In this document: piece by piece, positions 47,520 to 59,177 of the stretch
Position numbering within the stretch: position 1 is the first letter of the stretch
Layout: every line of letters begins with the position of its first letter
Assembly: GCA_963693315.1 (NCBI GenBank)
Contig: OY856187.1
Location: 44,420,825-44,484,824 of the forward strand
Direction: 5' to 3'
Length of the DNA stretch: 64,000 nt
From: Diogma glabrata
Lineage: Eukaryota; Arthropoda; Insecta; Diptera; Cylindrotomidae
Notes under the pieces: model-generated
The model's database searches: none
What the model was told of the DNA's origin: nothing
The model's input: only the letters and a program-made list of their open reading frames with translations
Translations under genes and position numbers: made by a program

Positions 47520-47800
47520 GTTATAGGTTTTTGAGAAACTTGCTGAGTACAGTCGTTCGTTTCATTTTATTTCAGTTTATGTTATTATATTAATTTAAGA
47601 TCAGTTATAATTTTCAACGCATTGTTATTTTGTGTTAGTTTATTAATATATTCCTAAGCAGATTCATGTTTAATATATCATCTGCTCGAAAGTAAAACAA
47701 TGTCACCACAAAAGCTTTCTTTCGTAGACTATATAAAAACCCATAACACAAAAAGAAGTCGTGATATCTCAGAGCTTTGAGATTTCAGCCCGTTCACACT
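47520..47800. repeat. Dispersed repeat D, copy 2
   Basis: Parallel to 37140-37460. The shared end GATATCTCAGAGCTTTGAGA followed by TTTCAGCCC is nearly identical. Confidence 0.6.
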
Positions 47801-47812
47801 TTTTAATTATAT

Positions 47813-48511
47813 TGTAACGTTTCTTAGCCGAGTTACAATTATTTAGTTCGATCATTAAATCAGGAAATTAAAACACAATGGATTTTCTAAACGTTATAAT
47901 TGTATTCGTTCAAGATTTTATGATAAAAATATTTCTTCTACTACTATTCCCCTTAATTGTTCTTGTACTAAAAATAATTCACCACTTATAATTCTATTAC
48001 AATTGTTCACAATATCACTTTTAACTGTTCACTTACGATAATCTTTTACTTATAAAACTCTATTACACTTATAGTAATTTCTAACAATTATCTTATTCAA
48101 ATTGTAATACTTAATTTTAACTCGCTTATATCACTGTTAAAAATTTATGCTTTTTCTATAGCTGACAATTTTGTACTGATCTTATCCTCTAACACAACCT
48201 CTTATATATACTACATGAAATAGCATCGATATCTCTACAATATTCTAGAACACAAACCTTTTTATCAACGTAAACATTCTAACACAATCTTCAAATATTG
48301 ACACAGAGGTGTGAGATCTATTCTTTTCAATTTGTTTATTTACCTATTCTCTAATAGATTGCGTTTACCTTCTTATAGGATAAACCAAAACTTCCTCTTT
48401 TATTAATTTTTGTATTTTTATATTTCTTTAGTAGAACTATTTTCTCTAAAGAGCATTTTCTCGAAAGATGTTCTACTGTGTTCTATTCTATCGTATTTCA
48501 TATACATCACA
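47813..48511 (-). mobile_element. Probable solo LTR, ATAT duplication
   Basis: A 699-bp block starting TGTAACG and ending CATCACA, flanked by ATAT on both sides (47809-47812, 48512-48515). On the minus strand it has TATATATAAGAGG followed by TTATAAGTG-type motifs, the same general layout as the LTR at 26698-27329, but no close identity. No interior or second LTR nearby. Confidence 0.6.
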
Positions 48512-48515
48512 ATAT

Positions 48516-51509
48516 CATCAAAGTAATGTAAGGAATTCAACAATATATATGAAGGATGTGTGCATCTGCCACCCAACTGTACCAAAACCAAATTTTAAGA
48601 ATGTCTTTTAAAAGTATTTTGATTGTAGTTTACTGTAGTAATAATTATTTTGATTGTAGCTAAACAGTTTTCCAGAAAATAGGAGGTGAAACTGACCCAT
48701 TATGAATGTATATTGTATAAGCCTTCCGTCATATCTGCCAACCAAATGTTTAATACAGTTTTTGGAAGCATTTCGTTTGTAGTGGTTGTAGTTGAAATCT
48801 ATAGTAAGCGTTTTTCATTTATATAATATTTAAAACTATTTTTTAAGCGTACAAAAGTATTAGATTTTCAGCTGTACCGTGGGAATTGTGATATTCACCT
48901 CCAAACGGATTTTAACTCGAAGGAACCGAGTTCTCGAATTTCATTAAGGTTAAAATATTTTTCATTCACAAAAAGTCCTTAAAGACAGCTTACTTACACC
49001 ACTACATGGAGTATCAATTGTAAAAATCCTAGAGCATCCGCAAGGCGGGTTTCATTTAAACCCTTTAACCTTGCAATTTGGCTTTAGCTTTAAGGGGCAG
49101 AATTTTCAAAAAATCTTTTGCATTTTCTCAAAGTAAAATATCTTGAAAATATTATCTGAAAAGTTTAAGTTAATCCTATACATGTTTTTCGAGTTATTCT
49201 ACAATTATTGTAGGACTCTTTGATCCTAAAGAGAAGGCGTTGGTGGCAACTGCAAACAACCCGTTTCTTGTGTCCTGCAATTCTTGACATGGATTTATTA
49301 AAATTATATTTAACATATAGTTGATCGAAGGATTTTTTTCTTTTAAAAACTTCTATTTTTTATAAACAATTAGCTGTTGCATTTTTCCTTGAAAATCTGA
49401 AGCCACATTATCAAAGGCCGCCATTTTGTTTAAAACAAAACGGGTTGGGGTAGTGACAGAAACTCATAGGATCTTGATGAAGCTTTGGTTTTTGATAACT
49501 TTGAATCTTCAATAACTGCTGAAGTTCCTTTTTACTTTTTCGTCCCTCTTTTGTTATTTTCTGAAGTCGGTTTTATTTTTTTTAAAACGAATATTTCTTT
49601 TTCCAGTCTTAATGGAGTCATAGTATAGTAAATGTGGATTAAGAAAGATTTTTTTGGAGTAATAACACAAAATCCCTAAAAGTATTCATTGATGGCAATA
49701 TGTAGTAATAAACATGGTTTCCCAATTTTGAAAACTTAAATTTTTTATGTCCTGGTAAATTATATTAAATCGACGAAAAACATGGACAAATAGGTATATA
49801 TACAAGTTGTCCAATTTTATAAAAAACGGTATTTTTTATGTCAGTGTAAAATCCAAAGCAGCGAAAAATCGGTGAAAATTGATAAAAATGAAATTACGCG
49901 TGAAACATAGAACCTTCCTTCTTTTTTTGAGTCGAAGCTTGATGAAATTTGACAATGCTGATGATTCGCAGATAAACTAACCTTTAAAATTATAGCATAT
50001 CAATGAAACTGGGGCAGTCTTCTTAATTAATATAGTTGCTATAATATTTTGATGACATCACAAATCATATTGTCAGAGTTCAACAAAAAATCACGAAAAA
50101 TTTTGTCTAACATATAAAGCAATTGACATCCATTCAACATCTATCGTTTATTGACTGAAGGACCCTTCAAAATCTTATTTTAAACTAATTTTTCACACCT
50201 TTGCGATAAACTCACTTGAATGGTATTATCCAGCTATCAAACAAATAAAATTTGAAAAACTATTTTATTTTATTTTTTATATGTATTGTTTTATATTTTA
50301 CTCTTACATTTTGTTCCAATATAACAAACAAGAACATCCCTAATCCAAATTTGATGACATTTTCCTGCCTTTTTGTTGACAATCGTGTTTTTTCTATTCG
50401 ATTTAAAATCACAAAATATTACGTATATATAGATTTTTAAGGTTTAAATAATATTACTTCTAAATCCCCTATTGTTGTTATGTTTTATGAATAGTTATTG
50501 TAGTTGCAATTTTTTTGTTGTTGTCAATTGTCATTCATAAAAACAACCTAAACTGAGGTTATAAGAAAATAATATGGATTAAAGGTAGTAAAAATTGGGA
50601 TGTTCAATTGAATAATAATTTGTGTTTGATGTAATGACAAATTTGGCGTAAATAATTTATATGAGGGTGGGAAATTTGATAAATAAACAGATTTTGTTCA
50701 TCTTATCTTGTTGGTATCCTCAAATAAACACGAAAAATATCATATTGGTCATCATCAACAATTCAAATAATTAATTCCCAGTTGGACATCATCATAAATA
50801 TTTTCACAATCCTTTATCAAATCCCTATCCAATTTTAAATAAAATAAAATAAACACAATGAAAATTCAATTATAATAATAATCCTAATCGCATAGAAACG
50901 ATCCTTAAAAAGAAAAGAACTAAACAAACCCCCTTCTTATCAATACAATTTACAGTAGCAACTCTATAATTAGGAGATCATTAAAAACGAAATTGAAATT
51001 AATTTATTGATTAAAATTAATATACAAAAGTCGAATAAATTATCCGAAAAATTTTAATTGTAAATTAAGAAAATTAAAATTAATCTTTTTTTTGAAATGT
51101 TGTTTTTCCGTTTTTCTTTTATATATAATTTTGTTATGGTTTTAAATTTCAATTTACCATAGTAATAATGCAAGGAGGAAGAAAACCAAAATGAATGTCA
51201 ACCCAATTTTTTTTATATTTATAGAAAAAGGGGAAATAATTTCTTATCTCTGTTCACTTTGTATCTAGACAGTTTGAAATTCTTGTGATTTCAGTAACTA
51301 GAATTCATCTAGTTTTTTATTGTTTTGTTTAGACTTTAGAGCACATATTTTATTATGCGAAATATGACACCGTTTTGATTTATTTATTCAAAAAAAATAT
51401 ATTCTATAGTTAATTGCAGATTCAGGGATGGATTGGAAAAAGTCTGGAATATTGGTGCCAGTTTTGTTACTCAATCTTAAATCAAACTGCAAATGACGGC
51501 AGACTTTTG
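48516..51509. other. Intergenic DNA, no gene recognised
   Basis: Two short related tracts near 48560 and 48735 share TCTGCCANCCAA and AGTATTTTGATTGTAG-like motifs. Otherwise AT-rich, with no coding sequence or repeat I can define. Confidence 0.45.
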
Positions 51510-51590
51510 ACTTAATTGTCTGTTGGGTGTAATGCCATTGTCTTAACTTTAAGATTCGATTCGGGTTCGATTCTTACCAAAATCTTTATC
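51510..51590 (+). ncRNA. tRNA-like sequence or SINE head
   Basis: A B-box-like GGGTTCGATTCTTACC (51556-51571) follows an anticodon-arm-like ATTGTCTTAACTTTAAGAT and a GTTGGGTGTAATGCC D-arm-like segment. The stems do not close well and no acceptor stem is convincing. It is probably a decayed tRNA or the head of a SINE. Confidence 0.4.
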
Positions 51591-53193
51591 TTTATTTTCA
51601 TTAATTGAATTAGGTTTAGTGACGTTGTACAAAATTAAACGTTTTTTCAATGAATGGATTTGGTGAGATATTAAAATATAAATATTTTAACAGAAAAAAT
51701 TCTTGGTAAAATATAAAATTTGGTCCATTTATCTTTAAACAAACAAGTGATCGGTAATGGTTTTGAAAAATAAAGAAATGATAATATATTTGTTGTATGG
51801 AATTGAAGTGGTGGCCGACACCGATAATTTGTCGTTACATCAGTTTTACTATTCATTTCAAAATGCTGGATATGCGGCTATAGAAAGTCCACTTAAAAAA
51901 AAATTAAATTTATTTATTTTTCATATTTTTCATATTTTAAATCATATTATGTATTCTCATTTGTTTAAAAAAATTGTACGTACTATTTTCATATGAGATA
52001 AATAATTTTCATTATTGTGTGACTAAAAATCATAGCGCAGTGTAATAACGAAAACAGCTGTATTAATTATTCCTAGAATTTACGAAAAAAAAACAAATAA
52101 TAAGTTATTGATGTCAAAGGGATAAAACCTTTTATTTTACCATTGGCATTGAAAATTTTGCTTAGTAAAGAAGTAAATCATAAAAAATTGCTACGAATTA
52201 AAAATGCAATTAACGATATTTGTGGAAATTAAATATATTGAGTTTCTTCGACTAAAATTATGCTACTAGGTAAAACGGTAGTATATATCATTTATTATAA
52301 ATTTTTTGTCTATATATAGTATTCAGGCGTTTTTTTCTTCTATAGATAATAGTTAGCTCTGGCCGCATATAAAATAAGTTGTTTCTGATGTTTGGTTCAG
52401 ACGTATATCATAAACTAAACGTTAATCAGTGTATGAGACATAGGGTAAGCAAATCATAATGCCAACTTTGAATACTACCAATTGAATTAAATTAATTAAC
52501 ACAAATTTTATTTATCTACTTTAGATCTGATAACCACGTAACCAAACACATGCTGTAAATAACTGTTAATAGATCACCACACTCATTAATTTTATTCAAT
52601 CGAAATTTGAAACATATTTTCCATAAAATTACCCCAATTTAACAAAAATCAAAACGGAATAATTCGGATATGATGACTCAGATTACAAACAATAAATGCT
52701 TTTTTCCCGTTGAATGAAGAATGAAGATGCATAAAGTATTTATTATATTCATTCTTTTAACATTTTCAAAAAAAGTATTAAGAATAATAATTTTTGGATA
52801 ATAAATTTACCATGGAATAAATTAGGTTCTGTGTAGTTTTTTGGCTCTCCATTGATCAAGCGGTTGTATGTTGATGGCGAAGGCAAATAATAGAAGAAAA
52901 ATTGCAGGAGTCTGATAACGATTTTTTTTAAACAAAAAAAATGTTTGGTATGATTTAAGTGCTTTAGAGGATGTTTCAACGCGAAATAAGTAACTGCAAA
53001 TATTATAGTGATCTAGACTACCATTTTATTCACACATATCCTATTATGATCTGGGCCGGATGTGGGTATAATAAGGTAAGTTATAATAAGGTATTTGAAT
53101 CCTGCCCGATCAGAAATCATACCTGACTTCACTAATAGGGTACGTCCTATTTGTCCTGATCTAGCTCGGATTACGAAAATATATTTCAATCCC
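51591..53193. other. AT-rich intergenic DNA
   Basis: No gene recognised. Confidence 0.5.
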
Positions 53194-53645
53194 TACCCGG
53201 GTAGGAGCTGCCAATATTAAACAACGGACCAATCTCGGGCCATTATTCCCGACCCAAACCTTGGCTAGCTAGCTTTGGTTTCAGTCTGGGCCAGTTGTGA
53301 ATGCCTAGACTGAACGCATGGTTCAGTTTGTTATATTACACATTATTAACCAGTCCAATGCACTGTAAACATGTGCAGGCCATACAATGTTTATCTTTGT
53401 TTTCATATATGTTACTCTTTCCACAACCTCTTTCTACACATTTAAAGGTCTGGAAAAAATTGGTTTGATATACCTGGCCCAAGTCTTATTTGCCAGACTT
53501 GGCCCAACCATGCTTTGTCAGACTTGGCCCCAGGACATTAGTCCAAGCTTGGCCCGCTTGAAAATGTTAAGTCCGGCCCAACCTCCAAAAGCTGTGGCGC
53601 GGACTTGGCCCAGGTTTGGCACCTTAGCTTTTCTTACCCGGATAG
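53194..53645. mobile_element. GC-rich repeat with TACCCGG ends, copy 2
   Basis: Same family as 32319-32697: TAGGAGCTGCCAATATTAAA start, GTTTCAGTCTGGGCCAGTTG, repeated AGACTTGGCCC, and an AAAGCTGTGGCGCGG end. The ends are TACCCGGGTAGG and TTACCCGGATA. An extra 70 bp or so lies near 53330-53420. A 135-codon open frame over it is not a gene. Confidence 0.78.
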
Positions 53646-55042
53646 TAGTAAATACCGAATTAGGGCCAGATCAGAATGAACTAGGGCAAGCCCTAATAGG
53701 GCAATCCCATCTGGCCTCTATCATAAATCATATATTTATTTATATCATTATATCATTATTGAATTCCAGTGCAGCTCTAAATAAATCAAATTAATTTTGT
53801 TTGATTGAGAGAATTGTATGTGAGGGCGATAAAAAAAGTAATTTTTTACCAAACTGATTTATCATACGTAATAACAATAGTTTAGGATTCGTCAAAATCA
53901 TGTAAGAACTTTCGCCTTTATATAGAATTTTTGCTATATAGTATCGAAAATGTATTCTTTTTCCCTAAATAATGGTTTATTTGCCGAGCAACAATCCAAA
54001 AAACAAAAATGGCGAAATATTTCTGTATATCGCTATGAGATTTTGGCTTCGTGTAATTTAAAATAAATTGTAAAGATGACTGATGAATTGCAAAATATAA
54101 TTTTTAAAATAAAAAATTTTTACTGCTGTACTCATCAGCTTAATTAGTATATTAGTTCTTGAGTAATCAGTTTTATTTGTGTAAGACAAAAACATATATT
54201 TCATTCGTGTCTAACACAGTAAATTTACTATTTTATCTAAAATCTTCAAAAATGATGAATAACATTAAATCCAATTCTAATAATTAGTGTCAAATTCCTT
54301 GTTTATGTTCTTTTTTAACCTTTTGATGATTTATTAATTTTTCATAAAAAAATGTTTCTTATCCATTTATTTTTTTGATTTATTTGTATAAATATTTAAT
54401 TTCAAATAAAAATAATATAATAATAAAGTGAAAAATTAACACCAAAAAAGTGTCAAATTAAATGTACCGCAACGTGTCATAATCATAGAGTTACACAGAT
54501 TTACCCAATCTTATTTTATAAATTTATGCTTATATAAATAGTAAATACACATACTAACATATATAACATGCGGAAAAAGGGTAATATTTTATGACAACTT
54601 TATTGATTTACTGTAGTTTTTTTTATTTAATTATTAAATTTAAATAATTAAATGATTTTCATGTAATTAAATGTAAAATGAAACTTGAATATGACCAGCA
54701 ACAAGTATTCAAAATATGATTTCGATCATTTTTTTTTTAAATAAAAAGTGTTGTGTTATTGTGTCATAAACAAAAAGTGTTGTGTCACAACAACCCCTAC
54801 CGTTTAAGACCTTTTTATAACCATTTATAAAAAACAGTGCGACGATGTTGTAGGGAATCCAGTTTTTATTTTAAATTTCGATCACCCACAATTCGTAAAT
54901 TTGTTCGTCACACTTATGTCACACATTGAAATACCATTGAGGAACTCGGTGGTCGATCTGGAAACAATCAATAGTTGTACTGTGGGTAGTGGAATTTAAA
55001 TTAACCAAATTTTTGCTACCCTAATCGGCAAATTTTTCTAAA
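53646..55042. other. AT-rich intergenic DNA
   Basis: No gene recognised. A short direct repeat AAAAAGTGTTGTGT occurs at about 54745 and 54774. Confidence 0.5.
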
Positions 55043-55306
55043 TTATCCACAGGTATCCACGTTGTCGTCGTTAGTCGTCATAACAAATTCTAACCACGAT
55101 TTTTTATGTACGTTGAAGTCACCTGGAACGATAACCTCACAATTAGGGAATTTTGTTCTAATTTCGTACAGAATATTACTTGGTAGATCAAAAGCATTGG
55201 CGTTATAATTGTTTGGGGAGCGGTTTAATGCTATTGTAAAAAAATATTTCATGCATAGACAAACCTTTAATACAACTATAAAGTCAGATTTACCTGTGCG
55301 AATCAA
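55043..55306 (-). pseudogene. Non-LTR endonuclease fragment, second copy
   Basis: The minus strand reads YFFTIALNRSPNNYNANAF, then PNCEVIVPGDFNVHKKSWLE, closely parallel to the fragment at 46200-46050 (PNCEVIVTGDFDIHNKSWLE). 88 codons are open. Nothing of the RT follows. A dead fragment of the same jockey/CR1-like family. Confidence 0.8.
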
Positions 55307-55693
55307 TCTAGTTTGCTTTTTTGTTTTTCGTTTTTATAGCTATATTTTCATCACAGTTACTTGAGTTTAATTATTTATTTTATATGTATATACCCTCATA
55401 TTTAATTCAATTTAAATGCTATTACTATATAATATTTATACTACCATGGGATAGAGGATAACCACCTCGCCAGGTTTAATCTGGAGTTTCCGGATTATGA
55501 AATATAATCGCAGAGTTCCAGCTTTGATTACAAAATTTTCGGCGAAGACCAAATTTAACTTATTTTTATGCGATGAATTTTTCAAAATGTTCACTAATTT
55601 TTAGTTTTATTTATTGAAAAAAATCTAGGACATGATGAAATATTTCTTTTAATATAAAGCCACTGCAATTTTCCTTTTTTGACTTTCGACAAC
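55307..55693. other. Intergenic DNA
   Basis: A GC-richer patch at 55440-55550 is not recognised. Confidence 0.4.
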
Positions 55694-55762
55694 TAAAGGG
55701 GGACCCAATAAGAGTGTATGATTTAATTTAAAAATAAAACACTCTAATGCTAGTTTGAGTTC

Positions 55763-55951
55763 CTAAGTGAGCTGAATCTTGTATGGGCGAGTTGTTGAAA
55801 GTTGTTGTGAACGATGCGGAATTGATGCTGCCGGGTTTTCGGTAACACTGTCGTTTATAGCATCAATGTTTCCGAGAGACCGGCCGATACTTCGACGCAC
55901 AGGAGACTTGTTGTCCATAATCGAACCAGTTCCTGTAAATTTATTGATCAC
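55763..55951 (-). pseudogene. Mariner-type transposase N-terminus (DUF4817-like HTH)
   Basis: 62 codons: KFTGTGSIMDNKSPVRRSIG, NIDAINDSVTENPAASIPHR, then a jump to RPYKIQLT. These fit the N-terminal helix-turn-helix of insect mariner-like transposases whose next conserved part is a PYKIQ motif. Part of the second helix segment between SQQL and RPYK is missing. No catalytic DDE domain follows. The remnant marks the element's family and its minus orientation. Confidence 0.78.
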
Positions 55952-56197
55952 TCTTTAAATTGTACAAAGAATTTGAACTTTAGTATGTTGTAACTGATTC
56001 TAACTATATATACGAAACCGGATTGGGAAATCTCTTATTTTATAAACTTTATCCAAAATTAACTAATGGTTAAATATAAAAAGAAAATAATTTAACATAA
56101 ACAAAATAATTTAATAATAAAACACAAAAATTCTATAAATTGATCAAAACTCAAAAATAAAGCTTGCATTATAATTGTAGGTGTACATATATGTATG

Positions 56198-56607
56198 TTA
56201 ATCCACTTCTTGATCTCCACCAGATGAATGGTTAGCATCTGCAGTAAACGCATTGTTATTCCAATATATGAAACGTAAGCAGATGTTCTTCGTCTCCTAT
56301 ACCGTACTCATACCTATCAGCCATTGTTTCTTCGTTCTCTTGTGCATTAAATTCATCAATATTTGTTTTGTTTTTACCTTGACATAATTTCCCACATTTT
56401 ATTTTCCTTATCTTGATGTAAGGTAGCTAACATCAGCCGTTATTTGTGACCCAATTCCATTTATTCCAACCATCAATTTATATCCAGTTTCAAATTCATT
56501 TTAAAGGACGCGGCTTCACACTGCAATCGACTAACATAGTCAAACTTTTTACTTTGCGGGTCCATCTCTTTTATATTAAAAATATCTTCAAACAAGATTC
56601 TTGTCAA
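56198..56607 (-). pseudogene. Rpb8: RNA polymerase subunit RPB8 processed pseudogene
   Basis: Read from about 56607: [40 protein letters not shown], then with shifts MELGHK, RLMLATLHQDKENK, ADRYEYG, IGDEE, SAYVSYIGITMRL and DANHSSGGDQEVD. This follows eukaryotic RPB8 (about 145-150 residues, shared by Pol I, II and III) from its second or third residue to near the end. There are no introns, and frameshifts, stops and a small deletion after EYG. No poly(A) tail is visible downstream. It is therefore a retrocopy or captured cDNA, not a working gene. It lies within the terminal repeats of the mariner-type element at 55696-57510, upstream of its HTH remnant on the same strand. Confidence 0.88.
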
Positions 56608-57302
56608 TATAATCTTTATTTATAACCACAAATTTACAACATTTACAAAATTTAACTTTTGGTTTTAAACTTAATGTCCCGATCGAACATTTGATCGAGT
56701 ATAAATAGTAAAATTCTCCATTTCTCGTTTCTTTTTTTATTATCTTTTTCATCGAACACAAATTAAATATTTCCCCATATCATCTCAAAATAAAATGCAA
56801 GTCAACCTTTTCCATATGTCATATCCAACCATTTCCCCATCATCTCAATAAACGATCCTATTCAAACGAAATAAAGACTCTTCTCCTCTACAACTACAGA
56901 CAACCATTCTACTTTTAATAAATTTAACCAACCGTATTATATCTACATATAATACTATGACTGCGCAACATAACAAAAATTCTTATTATTTATGTAGATA
57001 GAAACATGTATTATTAATTGACATTGAGTGAGGCAACAAAGCAATTAACTGAGAAAATGTTAAAATATTGGTTGACTGATCGAACCTAAAGGCCGGAACC
57101 GAATTAAATTAGCATATCATTAGAGAATTTTTTTATATGTGACTATTCTTGTTTTAGAGTAAAATTTGAAATAGGCCGTCGTTACAATTGTGGACATAAA
57201 CGTAACTTTCCCCATTTAAACGTAACTTTCCCCATTTTTGTAATGGGTTTTCACAATGATAACGAGTTGTAGCGTTTCATTTTGAATCATTAGAACAATA
57301 TA

Positions 57303-57410
57303 GTTTACACTTTTTGCCGTAGACTCTTGACGTAATTCGTTGAATTATATTTACTTAAAACACTTGTTTTATACGTGCGTATAAAACAAGTGTTTTAAAC
57401 AAATATTTCA
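57303..57410. repeat. Hairpin related to the 31065-31301 palindrome
   Basis: TTACACTTTTTGCCGTAGAC...TTCGTTGAAT is the inverted form of 31302-31342. It is followed by the hairpin AAAACACTTGTTTTATACGT / GCGTATAAAACAAGTGTTTT. Confidence 0.75.
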
Positions 57411-57512
57411 TTAGGACAATCGTTGTTACCAGCTATCAATTTTCAGAGTTGCAACCGGCTAAAACAAATGGCATCGAATCTGAATCGTGCACTCTTATTG
57501 GGTCACCCTTTA

Positions 57513-58789
57513 TAAGCCAATAATGATATGGGAAAAAAGTGTACTATTTCACAATTTGGAAGTTTATAATTCCTAAACTGATAATGGAAGAATAATGAAA
57601 GAAAGGCCACTAGACAGCTGATGTATACTGATTTCTTATAAAAAAAAATTCAACCCTTCATTAGAATGGAAATCTTCATCATGGGTTACCGTTACACGAT
57701 AATCTTAACTAACTATTATTTTCTTTTTTTTGAATTCAAACCAAATCCATCGTCAAAAACAGAGCTAACTTTTTTTCAGAAGAGTTTTATAATTAGCAAG
57801 GTGTGATGTGGGGGAGATTGAATTAAACGAAAGCTACGGGTAAAATCTTCGGTAAAGATGGTTACCCTATGTATGCTTGATCGTTTTGAGTGTTGGCGTT
57901 GCATATTCAAATATATATTCATTGTGAATTTTAGTCGAAGAGTGGGTTTTATTCATTTTGTCACCGGCGCTTGCGCGAGTCACCGGCTAATTTCGCTTTT
58001 ACAAATGATTGGATTTTTCTTTGTTTTCGTATGAAATCCACGAAAAATGGAACAAAGTGATCTTTTGTGTTTTGTACAGAGATTAACATGGGAAAGATAA
58101 AACCAACCTAAGAAGAGTGCTAGGCAGCCGGACCAAATATTCACTCGGTATATACGCTCCATTTAATCAAAACGTTCACGTATACGTTGTTCAAAAAGAC
58201 TAATAGGTTATATATCATATACTGATTAGATCTTGTATTAAGTTTTATCAAAATCATGCCATGAATCAAGGCTGTTAAGAGCGAACAGACATTTTGATGT
58301 TAGATCGAAAAAGTGAAAAAATTATATGTATACTGGAACTGACAAACCAAAAGCTGGGATGCAGAACTGTTTTGTTTTATCGCTTATATCAAAGCTAACA
58401 GTTATTGAAGTTCAAAAAAATCAGGGCATAACACACATGATTTGAAATTTTACCTTGTCCTTGCTATACAACCTTCATTTTATCAAAGTTTTGTCCATTG
58501 AATTGATTAATGGACAAAGGATGTTGTGTCCCAACGAAGTGACAAAAATTAACTGTTGTATGCACTGAAAGAAAAAATTCGATACTACAACCAATTTTGT
58601 GCAAACCGAATGCTTCCTATTGACCTCAAATTCGGTTACCTTACCTTCCCAAACAAAATATGAAGAAATAACAACCGAACGTAATGTCAACGCAGACAAC
58701 GTGAATTCACTACATATAATTTACATCAATTTTATATGACTAAGATTTAAAAATAATGAACAAAAATAATCATTAAAAATATCTTTTCT
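57513..58789. other. Intergenic DNA
   Basis: No gene recognised. A lone CACTGAAAGAAAAAATT near 58565 resembles the CACTG ends, but I found no partner end. Confidence 0.45.
58775..58779 (-). terminator. Pol III T-run after tRNA-Trp
   Basis: Five T residues on the minus strand shortly after the tRNA. A TTTT-like AAAAGA run is closer. Either could stop Pol III. Confidence 0.6.
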
Positions 58790-58861
58790 TGACCCCGACG
58801 TGATTTGAACACGCAACCTTCTGATCTGGAGTCAGACGCGCTACCGTTGCGCCACGGAGTC
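58790..58861 (-). tRNA. tRNA-Trp (CCA)
   Basis: 72 nt on the minus strand. Acceptor stem GACTCCG/CGGGGTC (one G-U-type pair), D arm with GGCGCAACGGTAGCGC, anticodon stem TCTGA/TCAGA with loop CTCCAGA (anticodon CCA), T arm CGTGTTCAAATCACG, discriminator A. No intron. A T-run (TATTTTTAAT) lies about 10 nt downstream. Confidence 0.97.
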
Positions 58862-59090
58862 GACAAAGTGTGTCTATTACCTTATATCAAAACAAAAAAA
58901 ATGTGAAAGTTTAATTTTATTGATTTTATTTCGTTATCAAATATTTGTGATGAAAGTAAAATTTAGTTTCCATTTAGGCACTTTTATTTATTGTTTTATA
59001 TTTTGTTTGTTTTATTAATTAAGACTAAGACTTGATTCTACTTTACTAGAGGAAAGAGAAACAAAGCCACTTAGCCACTTATCAAAGCCG

Positions 59091-59177
59091 TGTTCGATTT
59101 GACTGAAGCAACTAAAACAACTGAAAAATTGTATGCAATTGTTGTTGTTTTTTTAGTTGTTTCAGTCAAATTGAACA
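59091..59177. mobile_element. 87-bp palindromic MITE, copy 2
   Basis: TGTTCGATTTGACTGAAGCA ... TTTCAGTCAAATTGAACA. Same length and sequence as 12342-12428 with a handful of differences. Confidence 0.88.

Larger units (their letters stand above)
55696..57510 (-). mobile_element. Mariner-type element carrying an RPB8 retrocopy
   Basis: Left end AAGGGGGACCCAATAAGAGT and right end ACTCTTATTGGGTCACCCTT are inverted repeats (18 of 20). The dinucleotide TA flanks both (55694-55695, 57511-57512), as expected of Tc1/mariner insertion. Inside are a helix-turn-helix transposase remnant (55763-55951), a broken RPB8 copy (56198-56607) and a hairpin related to the palindrome at 31065. The catalytic domain is absent, because only about 70 bp separate the HTH end from the terminal repeat. 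Confidence 0.85.

Noticed and set aside
53387..53794. 135-codon frame over the GC-rich repeat
   Set aside because: It lies across a non-coding repeat copy. The other copy at 32319 has no such frame.
58565..58585. CACTGAAAGAAAAAATT as another CACTG element end
   Set aside because: No matching TTTTTTCAGTG end or duplication found nearby.
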